A DNA stretch of 62,266 nt, from assembly GCF_002159455.1 (NCBI RefSeq), contig NZ_NFIQ01000013.1, forward strand, positions 1 to 62,266, in the 5' to 3' direction. This document shows, piece by piece, positions 1-8,115 of the stretch (positions within the stretch are counted from its first letter, which is position 1; each line of letters opens with the position of its first letter). The notes below the pieces were generated by a model. That model had not been told where the DNA came from and ran no database searches. It saw nothing but the letters and a program-made list of their open reading frames with translations. This stretch comes from Flavonifractor sp. An306 (GTDB lineage: Bacteria; Bacillota; Clostridia; Oscillospirales; Oscillospiraceae). Made by a program: the position numbers and the translations under genes.

Positions 1-94
1 CTTTTATTTTGCGGCCGCCGGAAGTGAATTCCGCCGGCCTTCGGCGCAAAAGCGCCGTCCCGCTGCGCGGGTCCCGTGGGCAATATGCTGCCCG

Positions 95-805
95 TTACCC
101 CACCAGACTCCCCAGCCACTGGCTCACCGGTATGTATCCCAGCGGCAGAAAAATCGCCGGCAGCATATTGCCCACCCGCAGTTTCTCCTTGGGCAGGCCC
201 AGCATATTGACGCCGATGCCCACGATGATGGTGCCTCCCACGGCGCTCATCTCGTTGATCACCGCCGGGTCCATGCCCTGGCCCACCGCGGCGAAAATCA
301 GGGTCAGGCCCCCCTGGTAAACCAGAATGGGCACAGCGGCAAACAACACCCCCACCCCCATGGCGGCGGCAAAGGTGATGGAGGTCACCCCGTCAATGAC
401 CGCCTTTGAGATAATGATGTCGTAATTGTGGTTCATGCCCGCCTCCATGGAGCCGTTGATGGCCATGGCCCCCACGCAGAAGAGCACCGAGGCGTTGACA
501 AAGCCCTCCACAAAGCGGTTGTTGCCCTCGCCCCGGACCAGCCGGCGGCGGAGCAGCTCCCCCACCCCGTCCATCCGCTTTTCAATATTGATGGCCTCCC
601 CCAGCAGGGTGCCCACCACCATGCACACGATGACGCACAGGCTGTCCGCCGTGGCGATCATGCTGGTGATGCCGATGCCCAGCACGCACAGACCCAGGGC
701 AAAGGTGAGGCCCGAGGCAAACCGGGCGCTGATGCGGTTTTTGAATACCAGTCCCAATACGCTCCCCAGAACGATGAGGACCACGTTGATCACGGTGGCA
801 ATCAT
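95..805 (-). CDS. DUF554 family integral membrane protein
   Basis: A 236-residue, very hydrophobic protein with about six to seven membrane segments, matching the DUF554 (YdfK/YqgA) family in length and in its glycine-rich segments. The family has no settled function; a transport role is often assumed. The start was placed at the ATG at 805 because AGGAG lies 5 bases upstream, although the frame stays open further upstream. It is divergent from the flippase gene that begins at 936, so the 130 bp between them should hold two promoters. The reading of the family is firm; any function is inference. Confidence 0.88.
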   Translation of the reverse strand: MIATVINVVLIVLGSVLGLVFKNRISARFASGLTFALGLCVLGIGITSMIATADSLCVIVCMVVGTLLGEAINIEKRMDGVGELLRRRLVRGEGNNRFVEGFVNASVLFCVGAMAINGSMEAGMNHNYDIIISKAVIDGVTSITFAAAMGVGVLFAAVPILVYQGGLTLIFAAVGQGMDPAVINEMSAVGGTIIVGIGVNMLGLPKEKLRVGNMLPAIFLPLGYIPVSQWLGSLVG

Positions 806-935
806 AGCTTCTCCTGCTTTCACACTGCAATGCGTTAATAGCGCTATGATACCCCTTTTTTTCCCATTTGTCAACGGACGACGTATGGCGGACAACCCGT
901 TGGGAATACAGTGGTAGGCGAAGGGAGGCGGCGCC

Positions 936-2471
936 ATGAAGCTCGACCGGACATCCATGCTATACGGTACTCTGCTGCTCACAGGCACCGGGATCTGCTC
1001 CCAGGCCCTGGGATTTGTATACCGCATTCTGCTGTCCCGGCTCATCGGGGCGGAGGTGATGGGCCTGTACCAGCTGGTGATGCCGGTGTACTCGGTGCTC
1101 ATGTCCATCACCGCCGTGGGGCTGACGGCGGCGGTGTCCAACCTGTCGGCCAGCTACCACGCCGTGGGCAACCGGGCGGCCATTGCCGCCCTGCTCCGCC
1201 GCTGCCTGACGCTGTTTCTGGTCCTGTTCGCCCCGGCGGCGGCGGTCACCGTGCTGTGCTACGACCCCATCTCGGTCTATCTGCTGGGGGACGCCCGCAC
1301 CCAGACCGGGCTGGTGCTGCTGCTGCCCTGCGTACTGCTCACCGGGGTGGAGAATCTGCACAAGCACTACTTCTACGGCACGGGGAACGTGCGGCCCCCG
1401 GCGGCGGTGGAGCTGTGCGAGCAGATCATCCGGGCGGGGGCGGTGCTGGGGCTGCTGGTGCTGTTCCTGCCCCAGAACCCGGAGCGGACGGTGGCCCTCA
1501 TTGTACTGGGCATGACGGCCTGCGAGCTGTTTTCCGCCCTCACCCTCCTGCTGCTGGCCCGCCGCAGCCTGGACCGGGCCGCCGGCCTGCCGGGGCGGGT
1601 CCCTGGCAGGCGGGAGCTGAACCGGAAGGTGGCGGCGCTGGCCCTGCCGGTGGCCATGACCAGCCTGCTGGGCAACCTGATGGGGTCGGCCACGGCGGTG
1701 ATCATCCCCCAGCAGCTGGTGCGGGCGGGGGCGGAGGTAAGCCAGGCCATGAGTGCCTTCGGCGTGCTGTGCGGCATGACCATCCCCATGCTCTGCCTGC
1801 CCACCGCCTTCATCGGGGCCCTGGGCCTCACCCTAATGCCCCGGCTGGCCCAGGCCGCCGCCCTGGGCCGGACCGACCTGGTCCGCAGCCGCCTGGACCG
1901 GGCCATGCTGGCCACCTCGGTGCTGGTGCTCCCCGCCATGGCCCTGCTCACCGTGCTGGGCCCCACCCTGGGGGTGCTCCTCTTCCGGGAGCCCACGGCG
2001 GGAAACTATCTGCTCCCCCTGGCGGTGGGGGTGGCTCTGTCCTGCTGGCAGGCGGTGCTCTCCGGCGCCCTCAACGGGGTGGGGCGGCAAAGCACCGCCG
2101 CCCGCAACGCCCTGCTGTCCGCCGTGGCCGAGCTGGGGTGTACCTACTTCCTCATGGGCCTGCCGGGGGTGGGACTGCGGGGCTATGTGGCGGGTTTTGT
2201 GCTCTCCGCCGCCCTGGGGGCCTGGCTCAACTGGCGTGGGGTACACAAGGCCACCGGCCTGAAGGCCCGGTTTTTTGCCTGGTGCGCCGCCCCCGGCCTG
2301 GCCGCTCTGCTGATGGGCCTGGTGACCCGGCTGCTCTTTCTCACCCTCCGCTCCCGCGGACTGGCCGACATCCCCAACCTGGGGGTGTGCCTGGTGTTCG
2401 GCGGCGTGTTTTATCTGGCCGCCCTCCAGGCCCAGGGGGTGTCCCTCCGCTCCATCTTCCTCCGAAAATGA
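936..2471 (+). CDS. SpoVB/MurJ-like polysaccharide flippase (MOP superfamily)
   Basis: A 511-residue polytopic membrane protein with about 14 predicted helices. The N-terminus (KLDRTSMLYGTLLLT, then RILLSRLIGAEVMGLYQL) is typical of the stage V sporulation protein B group of the MOP flippase superfamily, which moves undecaprenyl-linked sugars or lipid II across the cytoplasmic membrane. The start is the ATG preceded by GGGAGGCGGCGCC. In sporulating clostridia SpoVB homologues serve spore cortex synthesis; several paralogues normally occur per genome, so a role in exopolysaccharide export is equally possible. The region is strongly GC-rich and long opposite-strand frames here are only shadows. 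Confidence 0.85.
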   Translation: MKLDRTSMLYGTLLLTGTGICSQALGFVYRILLSRLIGAEVMGLYQLVMPVYSVLMSITAVGLTAAVSNLSASYHAVGNRAAIAALLRRCLTLFLVLFAPAAAVTVLCYDPISVYLLGDARTQTGLVLLLPCVLLTGVENLHKHYFYGTGNVRPPAAVELCEQIIRAGAVLGLLVLFLPQNPERTVALIVLGMTACELFSALTLLLLARRSLDRAAGLPGRVPGRRELNRKVAALALPVAMTSLLGNLMGSATAVIIPQQLVRAGAEVSQAMSAFGVLCGMTIPMLCLPTAFIGALGLTLMPRLAQAAALGRTDLVRSRLDRAMLATSVLVLPAMALLTVLGPTLGVLLFREPTAGNYLLPLAVGVALSCWQAVLSGALNGVGRQSTAARNALLSAVAELGCTYFLMGLPGVGLRGYVAGFVLSAALGAWLNWRGVHKATGLKARFFAWCAAPGLAALLMGLVTRLLFLTLRSRGLADIPNLGVCLVFGGVFYLAALQAQGVSLRSIFLRK

Positions 2472-2474
2472 AGA

Positions 2475-2508
2475 CAGCGGCGGCCCGCAACGGGCCGCCG
2501 CTGTCTTG
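2475..2508. terminator. Hairpin between convergent flippase and rubredoxin genes
   Basis: The segment contains AGCGGCGGCCCG and its complement CGGGCCGCCGCT around an aaac-like loop, forming a 12-bp GC-rich stem in the 40 bp between two convergent genes. There is no long T run on either side, so it is a candidate bidirectional terminator rather than a classic one. Confidence 0.6.
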
Positions 2509-2511
2509 CGC

Positions 2512-2670
2512 TTACTCCTTGGAGAACTGATCCTTGCCCACGCCGCACAGGGGGCACACCCAATCGGCGGGCACCTGCTCCCAGGGGGTGCCGGGGGCCA
2601 CGCCGTTGTCCGGGTCGCCGTTGGCGGGGTCATAGATATAGCCGCAGATATCGCAAACATACTTGTCCAT
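2512..2670 (-). CDS. Rubredoxin
   Basis: A 52-residue rubredoxin with the two iron-binding pairs Cys6-x-x-Cys9 and Cys39-x-x-Cys42 and the conserved [11 protein letters not shown] turn. It carries one Fe(SCys)4 centre and acts as a soluble one-electron carrier, in anaerobes mostly for NADH-rubredoxin oxidoreductase, rubrerythrin and superoxide reductase systems. The ATG at 2670 was chosen because AAGGAG sits 8 bases upstream and because it gives the standard family length; an upstream in-frame ATG would add 16 unrelated residues. It lies convergent to the flippase gene, with a short GC-rich hairpin between them. Confidence 0.97.
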   Translation of the reverse strand: MDKYVCDICGYIYDPANGDPDNGVAPGTPWEQVPADWVCPLCGVGKDQFSKE

Positions 2671-2794
2671 GAGAAAATCTCCTTTTCTGAATTGTGTTGC
2701 AAAAGGCAGGCGGGGCAAACAGCCTTGCCGAATCCCCTGCCTTGTGGTATGATACGCTTGTTACGCTATTATTTATAACACATGAGGGTACATC

Positions 2795-3778
2795 GTGAAA
2801 ATTGGCAATATCACCATAAATACAAAGCTGGCATTGGCCCCTATGGCCGGAGTGACGGACCTGGGGTTCCGCACCGTCTGCCGGGAGCTGGGAGCGGGAT
2901 ATACCGTTACCGAGATGGTCAGCTCCAAGGCCCTGTGCTACCAGGATAAAAAGTCCATTCCCCTGCTGAAGCTGGGGGAGGGGGAGCATCCCGCCGCCGC
3001 CCAGCTCTTTGGCAGCGACCCGGCCTGCATGGAGCAGGCGGCGGGCATCGCCGCGGAGGTGTCCGGGGCGGATATCATCGACATCAACATGGGCTGTCCG
3101 GTGCCCAAGGTGGCCAACTCCGGGGACGGCTCGGGGCTGATGAAAAACCCCGACCTGGCGGTGAAGGTGGCCGAGGCGGTGCTCCGGGGCGCTGGCGGAA
3201 AGCCGGTGACGGTGAAATTCCGGCTGGGCTGGGACAAGGGTTCCATCAACTGTGTGGAGTTTGCCCAAGCCATGGAACAGGCCGGCGTGTCCGCCGTGGC
3301 GGTCCACGGCCGCACCAAAACCCAGATGTATGCCGGGAAGGCCAACTGGGACTACATCAAGGCGGTAAAGGAGGCGGTGTCCATTCCGGTCATCGCCAAC
3401 GGGGACGTATTTGAGCCGGAGGACGCGGTGCGGATTTTGAAGTACACCGGGGCGGACATGGCTATGATCGGCCGGGGCTGTTTCGGCAACCCCTGGCTGT
3501 TCCAGCGGGCCCTTGCCGCTCTGGAGGGCAGGGAGATCCCCCCGCTGCCCCCCCTGGCCCGGCGGTGCGACACGGCGGTGCGGCAGTTTGAGCTGTCCGC
3601 CGCCCAGAAGGGGGAACACATCGCCTGTCTGGAGGCCAGGAAGCACTACGCCTGGTATCTGAAGGGGGTCCCCTACGCGGGCTACTATAAGGAGCAGATC
3701 AGCCACGTGTCCACCCTGGAGGACATCTACCGGGTGACGGCGGGCATCAAGCGGGATCTGAAGGACGGGGAGCGGTAA
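2795..3778 (+). CDS. dusB: tRNA-dihydrouridine synthase DusB
   Basis: A 327-residue FMN-dependent oxidoreductase of the Dus family that reduces specific uridines in tRNA D-loops. Visible marks are the N-terminal LAPMAGVTD motif, the catalytic-cysteine segment NMGCPVPKV, the VHGRT motif and the FMN phosphate-binding end IGRGCFGNPWLF. The start is GTG at 2795 with GAGGG 9 bases upstream; the leading residues (MKIGNITI) match the family. In many Bacillota dusB sits near housekeeping genes; here the first ECF sigma gene follows after 33 bp and may be co-transcribed. Confidence 0.95.
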   Translation: MKIGNITINTKLALAPMAGVTDLGFRTVCRELGAGYTVTEMVSSKALCYQDKKSIPLLKLGEGEHPAAAQLFGSDPACMEQAAGIAAEVSGADIIDINMGCPVPKVANSGDGSGLMKNPDLAVKVAEAVLRGAGGKPVTVKFRLGWDKGSINCVEFAQAMEQAGVSAVAVHGRTKTQMYAGKANWDYIKAVKEAVSIPVIANGDVFEPEDAVRILKYTGADMAMIGRGCFGNPWLFQRALAALEGREIPPLPPLARRCDTAVRQFELSAAQKGEHIACLEARKHYAWYLKGVPYAGYYKEQISHVSTLEDIYRVTAGIKRDLKDGER

Positions 3779-3811
3779 GGGCCGCCGCCCGGAGCAGGAG
3801 GTGAGGAAGGC

Positions 3812-4408
3812 GTGAAACCGGAATGGGAGCTGGTCCAGCGGGCCCGGCAGGGGGACGAGGACTGCTTTGCCGCCCTGGTGGAGCAGAACCAGGGCCGCAT
3901 TTACAACCTGGCCCTGCGGATGGTGGGCAACCCGGACGACGCGGCGGAGCTGTGCCAGGAGGCCTTCCTCAACGCCTGGAAGGGCCTGGGGAAATTTCAG
4001 GGGGACAGCTCCTTTGCCACCTGGCTCTACCGGCTGACCAGCAATGTGTGCATCGACTTTCTCCGCAAGGAGAAGCGGCGCAGCGCCCTGTCCATGACGG
4101 TCTCCCTGGACGACGGCGGGGAGGAGCAGCAGGCCGACCTGCCCGACGAGCGGTACTCTCCCCACGCGGAGGCCGAGCGTCGGGAGCGGCAGGACACCCT
4201 GCGGGCGGGCCTGGCCGCCCTGTCGGAGGAGCACCGGAAGGTGCTGGTCCTGCGGGAGCTGGAGGGGCTGTCCTATGGGGAGATCGCCCAGCTGCTGGAG
4301 GTGGAGGAGGGCACGGTGAAGTCCCGCATCGCCCGGGCCCGGCTGGCCCTGCGGAAATATTTACTCCAGAGCGGGAACTTTTTCGACGATCCTTCGTCCA
4401 TAAAGTGA
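3812..4408 (+). CDS. ECF-type RNA polymerase sigma factor (first of three)
   Basis: A 198-residue sigma-70 family ECF factor. Region 2 is seen in the segment ending [15 protein letters not shown] with the -10 recognition helix [18 protein letters not shown], and region 4 in [37 protein letters not shown]. The start is GTG with AGGAGGTGAGG upstream. It is followed 41 bp later by a zinc-finger anti-sigma gene, the usual cognate arrangement, so its activity is probably held at the membrane until an envelope signal releases it. The signal is not visible from sequence. Confidence 0.93.
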   Translation: MKPEWELVQRARQGDEDCFAALVEQNQGRIYNLALRMVGNPDDAAELCQEAFLNAWKGLGKFQGDSSFATWLYRLTSNVCIDFLRKEKRRSALSMTVSLDDGGEEQQADLPDERYSPHAEAERRERQDTLRAGLAALSEEHRKVLVLRELEGLSYGEIAQLLEVEEGTVKSRIARARLALRKYLLQSGNFFDDPSSIK

Positions 4409-4449
4409 AATAACCGGAATTGGATTCCGGCAAACAAGGAGGGATCGAC

Positions 4450-5376
4450 ATGCTGGACTGTGATCAGGCGCTGGAACTGCTCAGCGCAAAGATAGACGGC
4501 GCTCTGACGGCGGAGGAGTCCGCCGCACTGGAGGAGCACCTGGCGGCGTGCCCGGCGTGCCGGGCGCTCCTGGCCGATTTTGAGTCGCTCCACATGGAGC
4601 TGCCCCGGCTGGCGGCCCAGCCCCCGACCGGTCTGAAGGACGATATCATGGCGGCGGTGCGCCAATCCAAGGTGACGCCCTTCCAGGGCAAACAGAAACA
4701 GTGGCGGTGGCGCTCGCTGGCCTCGCTGGCGGCGGTGCTGGTACTGGTGTTTGTGGGCGGCAGCGCCCTGCGCCAGTGGGACGGCGCCGCCTCCCGGGCG
4801 GGACAGGTCCCGGCGGCGGGGGGAGAACCGGCATCCAACGCCGCCCAGGACACCACAGCCCCCGCCGTAGCGGCGGCCACCCCGGACGCCCAGCTTGCTG
4901 GCGGCACCGAGGAAAAAGCCGGCCGGAACCTGGAGGATGCCGATGAGCCTTCTATCCAGGTCTACACCGAACAGCAGCAGGTTGAGAGCACCGCTCCTCC
5001 CGCCACCTCCGCCCCCACACAGGAGATCGCCCCGGCGGAGGGGAACAGCCCTGACCCCGGCCTGCCGGAGGAACGGGTGAATCCCACCGGGCTGACCATC
5101 ACCCCCGACAGCATGGAACTGACCCAGGCACAGGCGTTGGAAAAGCTGGCCTTGTATCTGGGTTGGGCGGCGGACAGCCTGACGGCGGACAGCTCCGGCG
5201 TGCTTACCGGACCCAATGAGGACGGGGTCACCCGCACCATCACCTGCACCGGCCTGAACGAGGCCGGCACCGGCTGGGTCTGCCAGGTGGAGGAGATCCA
5301 CCCCGGCGCCGACGGTACCGCCAGCTGCGCCACCTACACCGTCCCTCTGGACGGAAGCGAGATTACCCAACCCTGA
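4450..5376 (+). CDS. Membrane anti-sigma factor with zinc-finger (zf-HC2) head
   Basis: A 308-residue protein starting at ATG 4450 (AAGGAGGGATCGAC upstream; an in-frame ATG 30 bases earlier lacks a site). The first 60 residues form a zf-HC2 anti-sigma domain with His-x3-Cys-x2-Cys (EEHLAACPACR), followed by one transmembrane helix (about residues 88-108, SLASLAAVLVLVFVGGSAL) and a Pro/Ala/Thr-rich extracellular part of about 200 residues ending in a small folded domain. It should bind and silence the sigma factor encoded just upstream. The outside domain is not one I recognise and is presumably the sensor. Confidence 0.88.
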   Translation: MLDCDQALELLSAKIDGALTAEESAALEEHLAACPACRALLADFESLHMELPRLAAQPPTGLKDDIMAAVRQSKVTPFQGKQKQWRWRSLASLAAVLVLVFVGGSALRQWDGAASRAGQVPAAGGEPASNAAQDTTAPAVAAATPDAQLAGGTEEKAGRNLEDADEPSIQVYTEQQQVESTAPPATSAPTQEIAPAEGNSPDPGLPEERVNPTGLTITPDSMELTQAQALEKLALYLGWAADSLTADSSGVLTGPNEDGVTRTITCTGLNEAGTGWVCQVEEIHPGADGTASCATYTVPLDGSEITQP

Positions 5377-5384
5377 TGAGCCGT

Positions 5385-5417
5385 AAAAAAGCGCGGGCCG
5401 CCGGCCCGCGCTTTTTT
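5385..5417. terminator. Bidirectional intrinsic terminator after the anti-sigma gene
   Basis: A-run, GCGCGGGCCG and its perfect complement CGGCCCGCGC, then six T. The hairpin closes the first sigma/anti-sigma operon and separates it from the second. Confidence 0.93.
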
Positions 5418-5502
5418 GCGCTCTGATGTGACGGAAAACCGCCCTGCCGCGTATTTCAGGTGAAAGGCCTTTTCAACCACTTTGGAAAGGAGGGAGATCG
5501 GA

Positions 5503-6015
5503 ATGGATGGAAACGCTCAGGAGTTTTCCACCCATGCGGAGGAATTGGTGGACAAATACGCCAGGCTGGTCTACCAGCTGGCCTACGCACGCACCCGCAG
5601 CAGGGAGGCGGCGGAGGATATCTTTCAGGACGTGTTTCTCAGGCTGGTGAGCAAGCGGCCGGTTTTTGACAGCGAGGAACATGAAAAAGCCTGGTTCTGC
5701 CGGGTGACCGTCAACTGCGCCAACTCTTACTGGCGCAATCCTTTTCGCCGCCGGACCCAGCCGCTGGACGAGACCCGGGCCGGAGAACTGGCCGCACCCG
5801 GCCCCGAGGAGGGCGGCGGGGCGCTGGACGCCTGCCTGGACCGGCTTTCCCCACAGCTGCGCACCGTGGTCCATCTCTACTATTACGAGGGCTATTCCGG
5901 CCCGGAGATTGCCGCCCTGCTGGGCAAGGGGGAGTCCGCCGTGCGGATGGCCCTCATGCGGGCCCGGCGGCAGCTGCGGGATTTTTGGGAAGAAGGAGGG
6001 AATTCCTGTGTTTGA
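5503..6015 (+). CDS. ECF-type RNA polymerase sigma factor (second of three)
   Basis: A 170-residue ECF sigma factor. Region 2 is in YARTRSREAAEDIFQDVFLRL and region 4 in LSPQLRTVVHLYYYEGYSGPEIAALLGKGESAVRMALMRAR. The ATG at 5503 is chosen for its AAAGGAGGGAG site. The following membrane gene overlaps its last 8 bases, a translational coupling usual for sigma/anti-sigma pairs. Its sequence is clearly different from the first sigma factor, so this is not a tandem copy. Confidence 0.93.
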   Translation: MDGNAQEFSTHAEELVDKYARLVYQLAYARTRSREAAEDIFQDVFLRLVSKRPVFDSEEHEKAWFCRVTVNCANSYWRNPFRRRTQPLDETRAGELAAPGPEEGGGALDACLDRLSPQLRTVVHLYYYEGYSGPEIAALLGKGESAVRMALMRARRQLRDFWEEGGNSCV

Positions 6016-7062
6016 GCATGAGTACCAAAGCCGCTTTGACGCCGTGGCCCCCAGCCCGGAGCTGGTGGCCGACACCAAAATCAGGCTGCGCGCCGCCCTG
6101 GCCGGGAAGCAGCGGCCCCGCCGCCACCTGACCCGCCGGGGGCTGGCCGCTCTGGCTGCCGCCGCCGTCCTCACCGTCTCCGCCCTGGCGGCGGCTCCCG
6201 CCGTCTGGCAGACCATTCAGAAAGACCTGGGCAACCGGGCCCCTTGCCATCGGCAGGCCCGGCTGGCGCTGAACCGGGAGGAACTCCCCGCTCAGACTCT
6301 GGAAAGCTCCGTCACGGATACCGGCGTCACTGTTCTCCAGCCTGACCAGAACCACATGGCGCTGGAGAAAGATGGGGCTGTCTCCATCTCATCCATGGGC
6401 TTTGCCGCCGATGGACGCTATCACGTGCGCTTTGTCCAGGAGGGCACTATCTTCCCACTGATGGACAATGGAAGTCCCTGCTATGTGGAGTATTACCTGT
6501 ATGACCCGGAGAACCCGGATCGCTGGCCTCAGCAGGACGTGGGAGACGTCATCTGCACCGCCGTGCAGGACGGATGGGACGTTTGCCTGCCCAGCCTGAC
6601 GCCGGATACCCTGAAGTACCTGGAGCTGGTCCAGTTGCGTACGGAATACGCAGCGGGGGGCGGCCGGCTCGAAGGCAACTGGAAGATCACCGTTCCGGTG
6701 GAGGTGATGGCTCTGCGCGCCGCCACTCCAGCCACAACTCTGGTTTTCCCCTATACCCACGGCGGAGAGATGCCCTTCGGCCACGACTGGGACGCCCGGT
6801 TGAAGCAGCTCACGGTCTCTCCCCTCAGCGTCTGCGCCGACTTTGTTACACCGGAGGGACAGGAGTACCCCTGCCAGCTCACCGGCACAGAGCTCTCTCT
6901 CTTACCGTCACTCTGGCCGACGGCTCCGTGCTCACACCGGCCTATTATGACGAGGTGTGGAGCCAGCGGACAGGTTGGGTGATGTGGGAATTTGAAGCGC
7001 CCATCCAGCCGGAACAGGTGCGTTCTGTCACACTCAACGGCCAGAGTGTCCCCTTCCCATAA
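6008..7062 (+). pseudogene. Putative membrane anti-sigma factor, frameshifted near its C-terminus
   Basis: Starts at GTG 6008 (GAAGGAGGGAATTCCT upstream), overlapping the sigma gene. The product has a short cytoplasmic part of about 40 residues, one transmembrane helix (RGLAALAAAAVLTVSALAAA) and a long extracellular domain, resembling the DUF4179-type anti-sigma partners of clostridia. At 6893-6902 a tract of five CT units puts the frame out: upstream frame ends at 6982 with nonsense residues, while the natural continuation (LTVTLADGSVLTPAYYDEVW, ending at 7062) is in another frame. Removing one CT unit would give a 350-residue protein. It could be a true pseudogene, a slippage switch or a sequencing error. 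Confidence 0.72.
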
Positions 7063-7066
7063 AGAA

Positions 7067-7096
7067 CAACGCGCCGCAGGATCCTGCGGCGCGTTG
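7067..7096. terminator. Intrinsic terminator after the second sigma operon
   Basis: Stem CAACGCGCCGCAGG with its complement CCTGCGGCGCGTTG, followed by CTTTTGC. It also faces the convergent secreted-protein gene ending at 7118. Confidence 0.88.
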
Positions 7097-7117
7097 CTTT
7101 TGCATATTCCCTTTCGT

Positions 7118-7855
7118 TCAGGGGCCCAGCGGGCCTTTCGGCCCCAGCGCTCCGGGTCCCAGCAGCTCGTTATACAGCTTCAGCTGGGCGTCCAGCAGCT
7201 CCCGCTGCTCTTTGAGCCCCTGCTTTTCCTCCAGGAGCGCGGCATATTGGCTCAGAAAATCGGCGTCCGCCAGCTGGCCCAGCTTGTACTGGTACTCCAG
7301 ATTTTTCTTGTCCAGCTCCAGCAGCTCCTCCTGGAGCTTCAGCGCCTCCTTCTCCTGCTGGAGGGAAAGGGCGCTCTCCAGCGACAGGTCCACGCTGCCG
7401 CTGAGATACAGCTGATACTGCAGCTCATGGGGCTTCTGGATCTCCCCCAGCAGCGTCAGCTGGTACTCGGCGTTTTTCTTGTCCCACTCGTACTGCTCCT
7501 TCTGGAGCTTCAGCTCATACTCCCGGGCCTTGAGCTGGGTCAGGGTCTCGTACTGCGCCGACCAGTCCTCCTCGCCATAGCCGTAGTACCACAGCCCGGC
7601 AGGCCGTTCCAGCAGCCGTATCTGCTCCCGAAGGGGCTCCAGCTGCAGCTCGGCCAGCTTCTTGCTCGCTTCCGCGGTATAGAATTGGCTCCACAGCTCG
7701 TCGCTGCTCTGGGTCACATAGCTCTGGATCACATTGGGCTCAGACGTCTGGGGCAGCTGCTGAGCTTCCACACCGGGGGCGGCCACGGCCGGGGCACCCA
7801 CCGTCAGGCACAGGCCCGCCAGCAGCAGAGCGGGCAGCATGTTTCTCCGCTTCAT
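7118..7855 (-). CDS. Secreted coiled-coil protein with Gly-Pro tail
   Basis: A 245-residue exported protein of unknown function. It has a clear signal peptide (KRRNMLPALLLAGLCLTVGAPAVAA, cleavage near residue 25). Residues about 60-230 are almost wholly charged helix: repeated EKQ/LEL heptads in several antiparallel-looking stretches, recalling the periplasmic helices of TolC-like or EzrA-like proteins but with no domain I can name. The last 13 residues are a collagen-like GPxGxxGP tail. Start chosen at ATG 7855 with GGAGGAGAGCC upstream. Its own promoter must lie in the interval shared with the divergent EF-G-like gene. Confidence 0.8.
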   Translation of the reverse strand: MKRRNMLPALLLAGLCLTVGAPAVAAPGVEAQQLPQTSEPNVIQSYVTQSSDELWSQFYTAEASKKLAELQLEPLREQIRLLERPAGLWYYGYGEEDWSAQYETLTQLKAREYELKLQKEQYEWDKKNAEYQLTLLGEIQKPHELQYQLYLSGSVDLSLESALSLQQEKEALKLQEELLELDKKNLEYQYKLGQLADADFLSQYAALLEEKQGLKEQRELLDAQLKLYNELLGPGALGPKGPLGP

Positions 7856-8026
7856 CGGCTCTCCTCCTCTTTCCTTGTCCGCAGGAAAACGCACCTTACA
7901 GGTGTAACGTATCATACTCCGGGCCATTTGTGCATACACTTTTCTTTTTTTGTTTGTCCATACAGTCTCTGGAAGGAGCATGCAGGACCCTCCCCCAGGA
8001 TTTGCGCGATTTTTCTAAAGTTTTTG

Positions 8027-8055
8027 TTGTAACCGCCGCCGCTTTCATGTATAAT
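8027..8055 (+). promoter_or_regulatory. Sigma-A promoter of the EF-G-like gene
   Basis: TTGTAA, exactly 17 bases, then TATAAT (8050-8055), about 60 bases ahead of the start codon at 8116. Near-consensus, suggesting strong constitutive expression. Confidence 0.85.
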
Positions 8056-8115
8056 GGACAACAGCAGTTTACCGTACTGCTCCGCGATTCCAAATGTAAG
8101 GAGAGGAAACAAGTT

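Noticed and set aside
1-94. Terminator behind the DUF554 gene
   Set aside because: GC-rich hairpins are present, but no T run follows on the minus strand and the left end of the window cuts the context.
911-2530. A 539-codon plus-strand frame overlapping the flippase gene
   Set aside because: Arg/Gly/Pro-rich out-of-frame shadow; the flippase frame has the conserved protein and the ribosome site.
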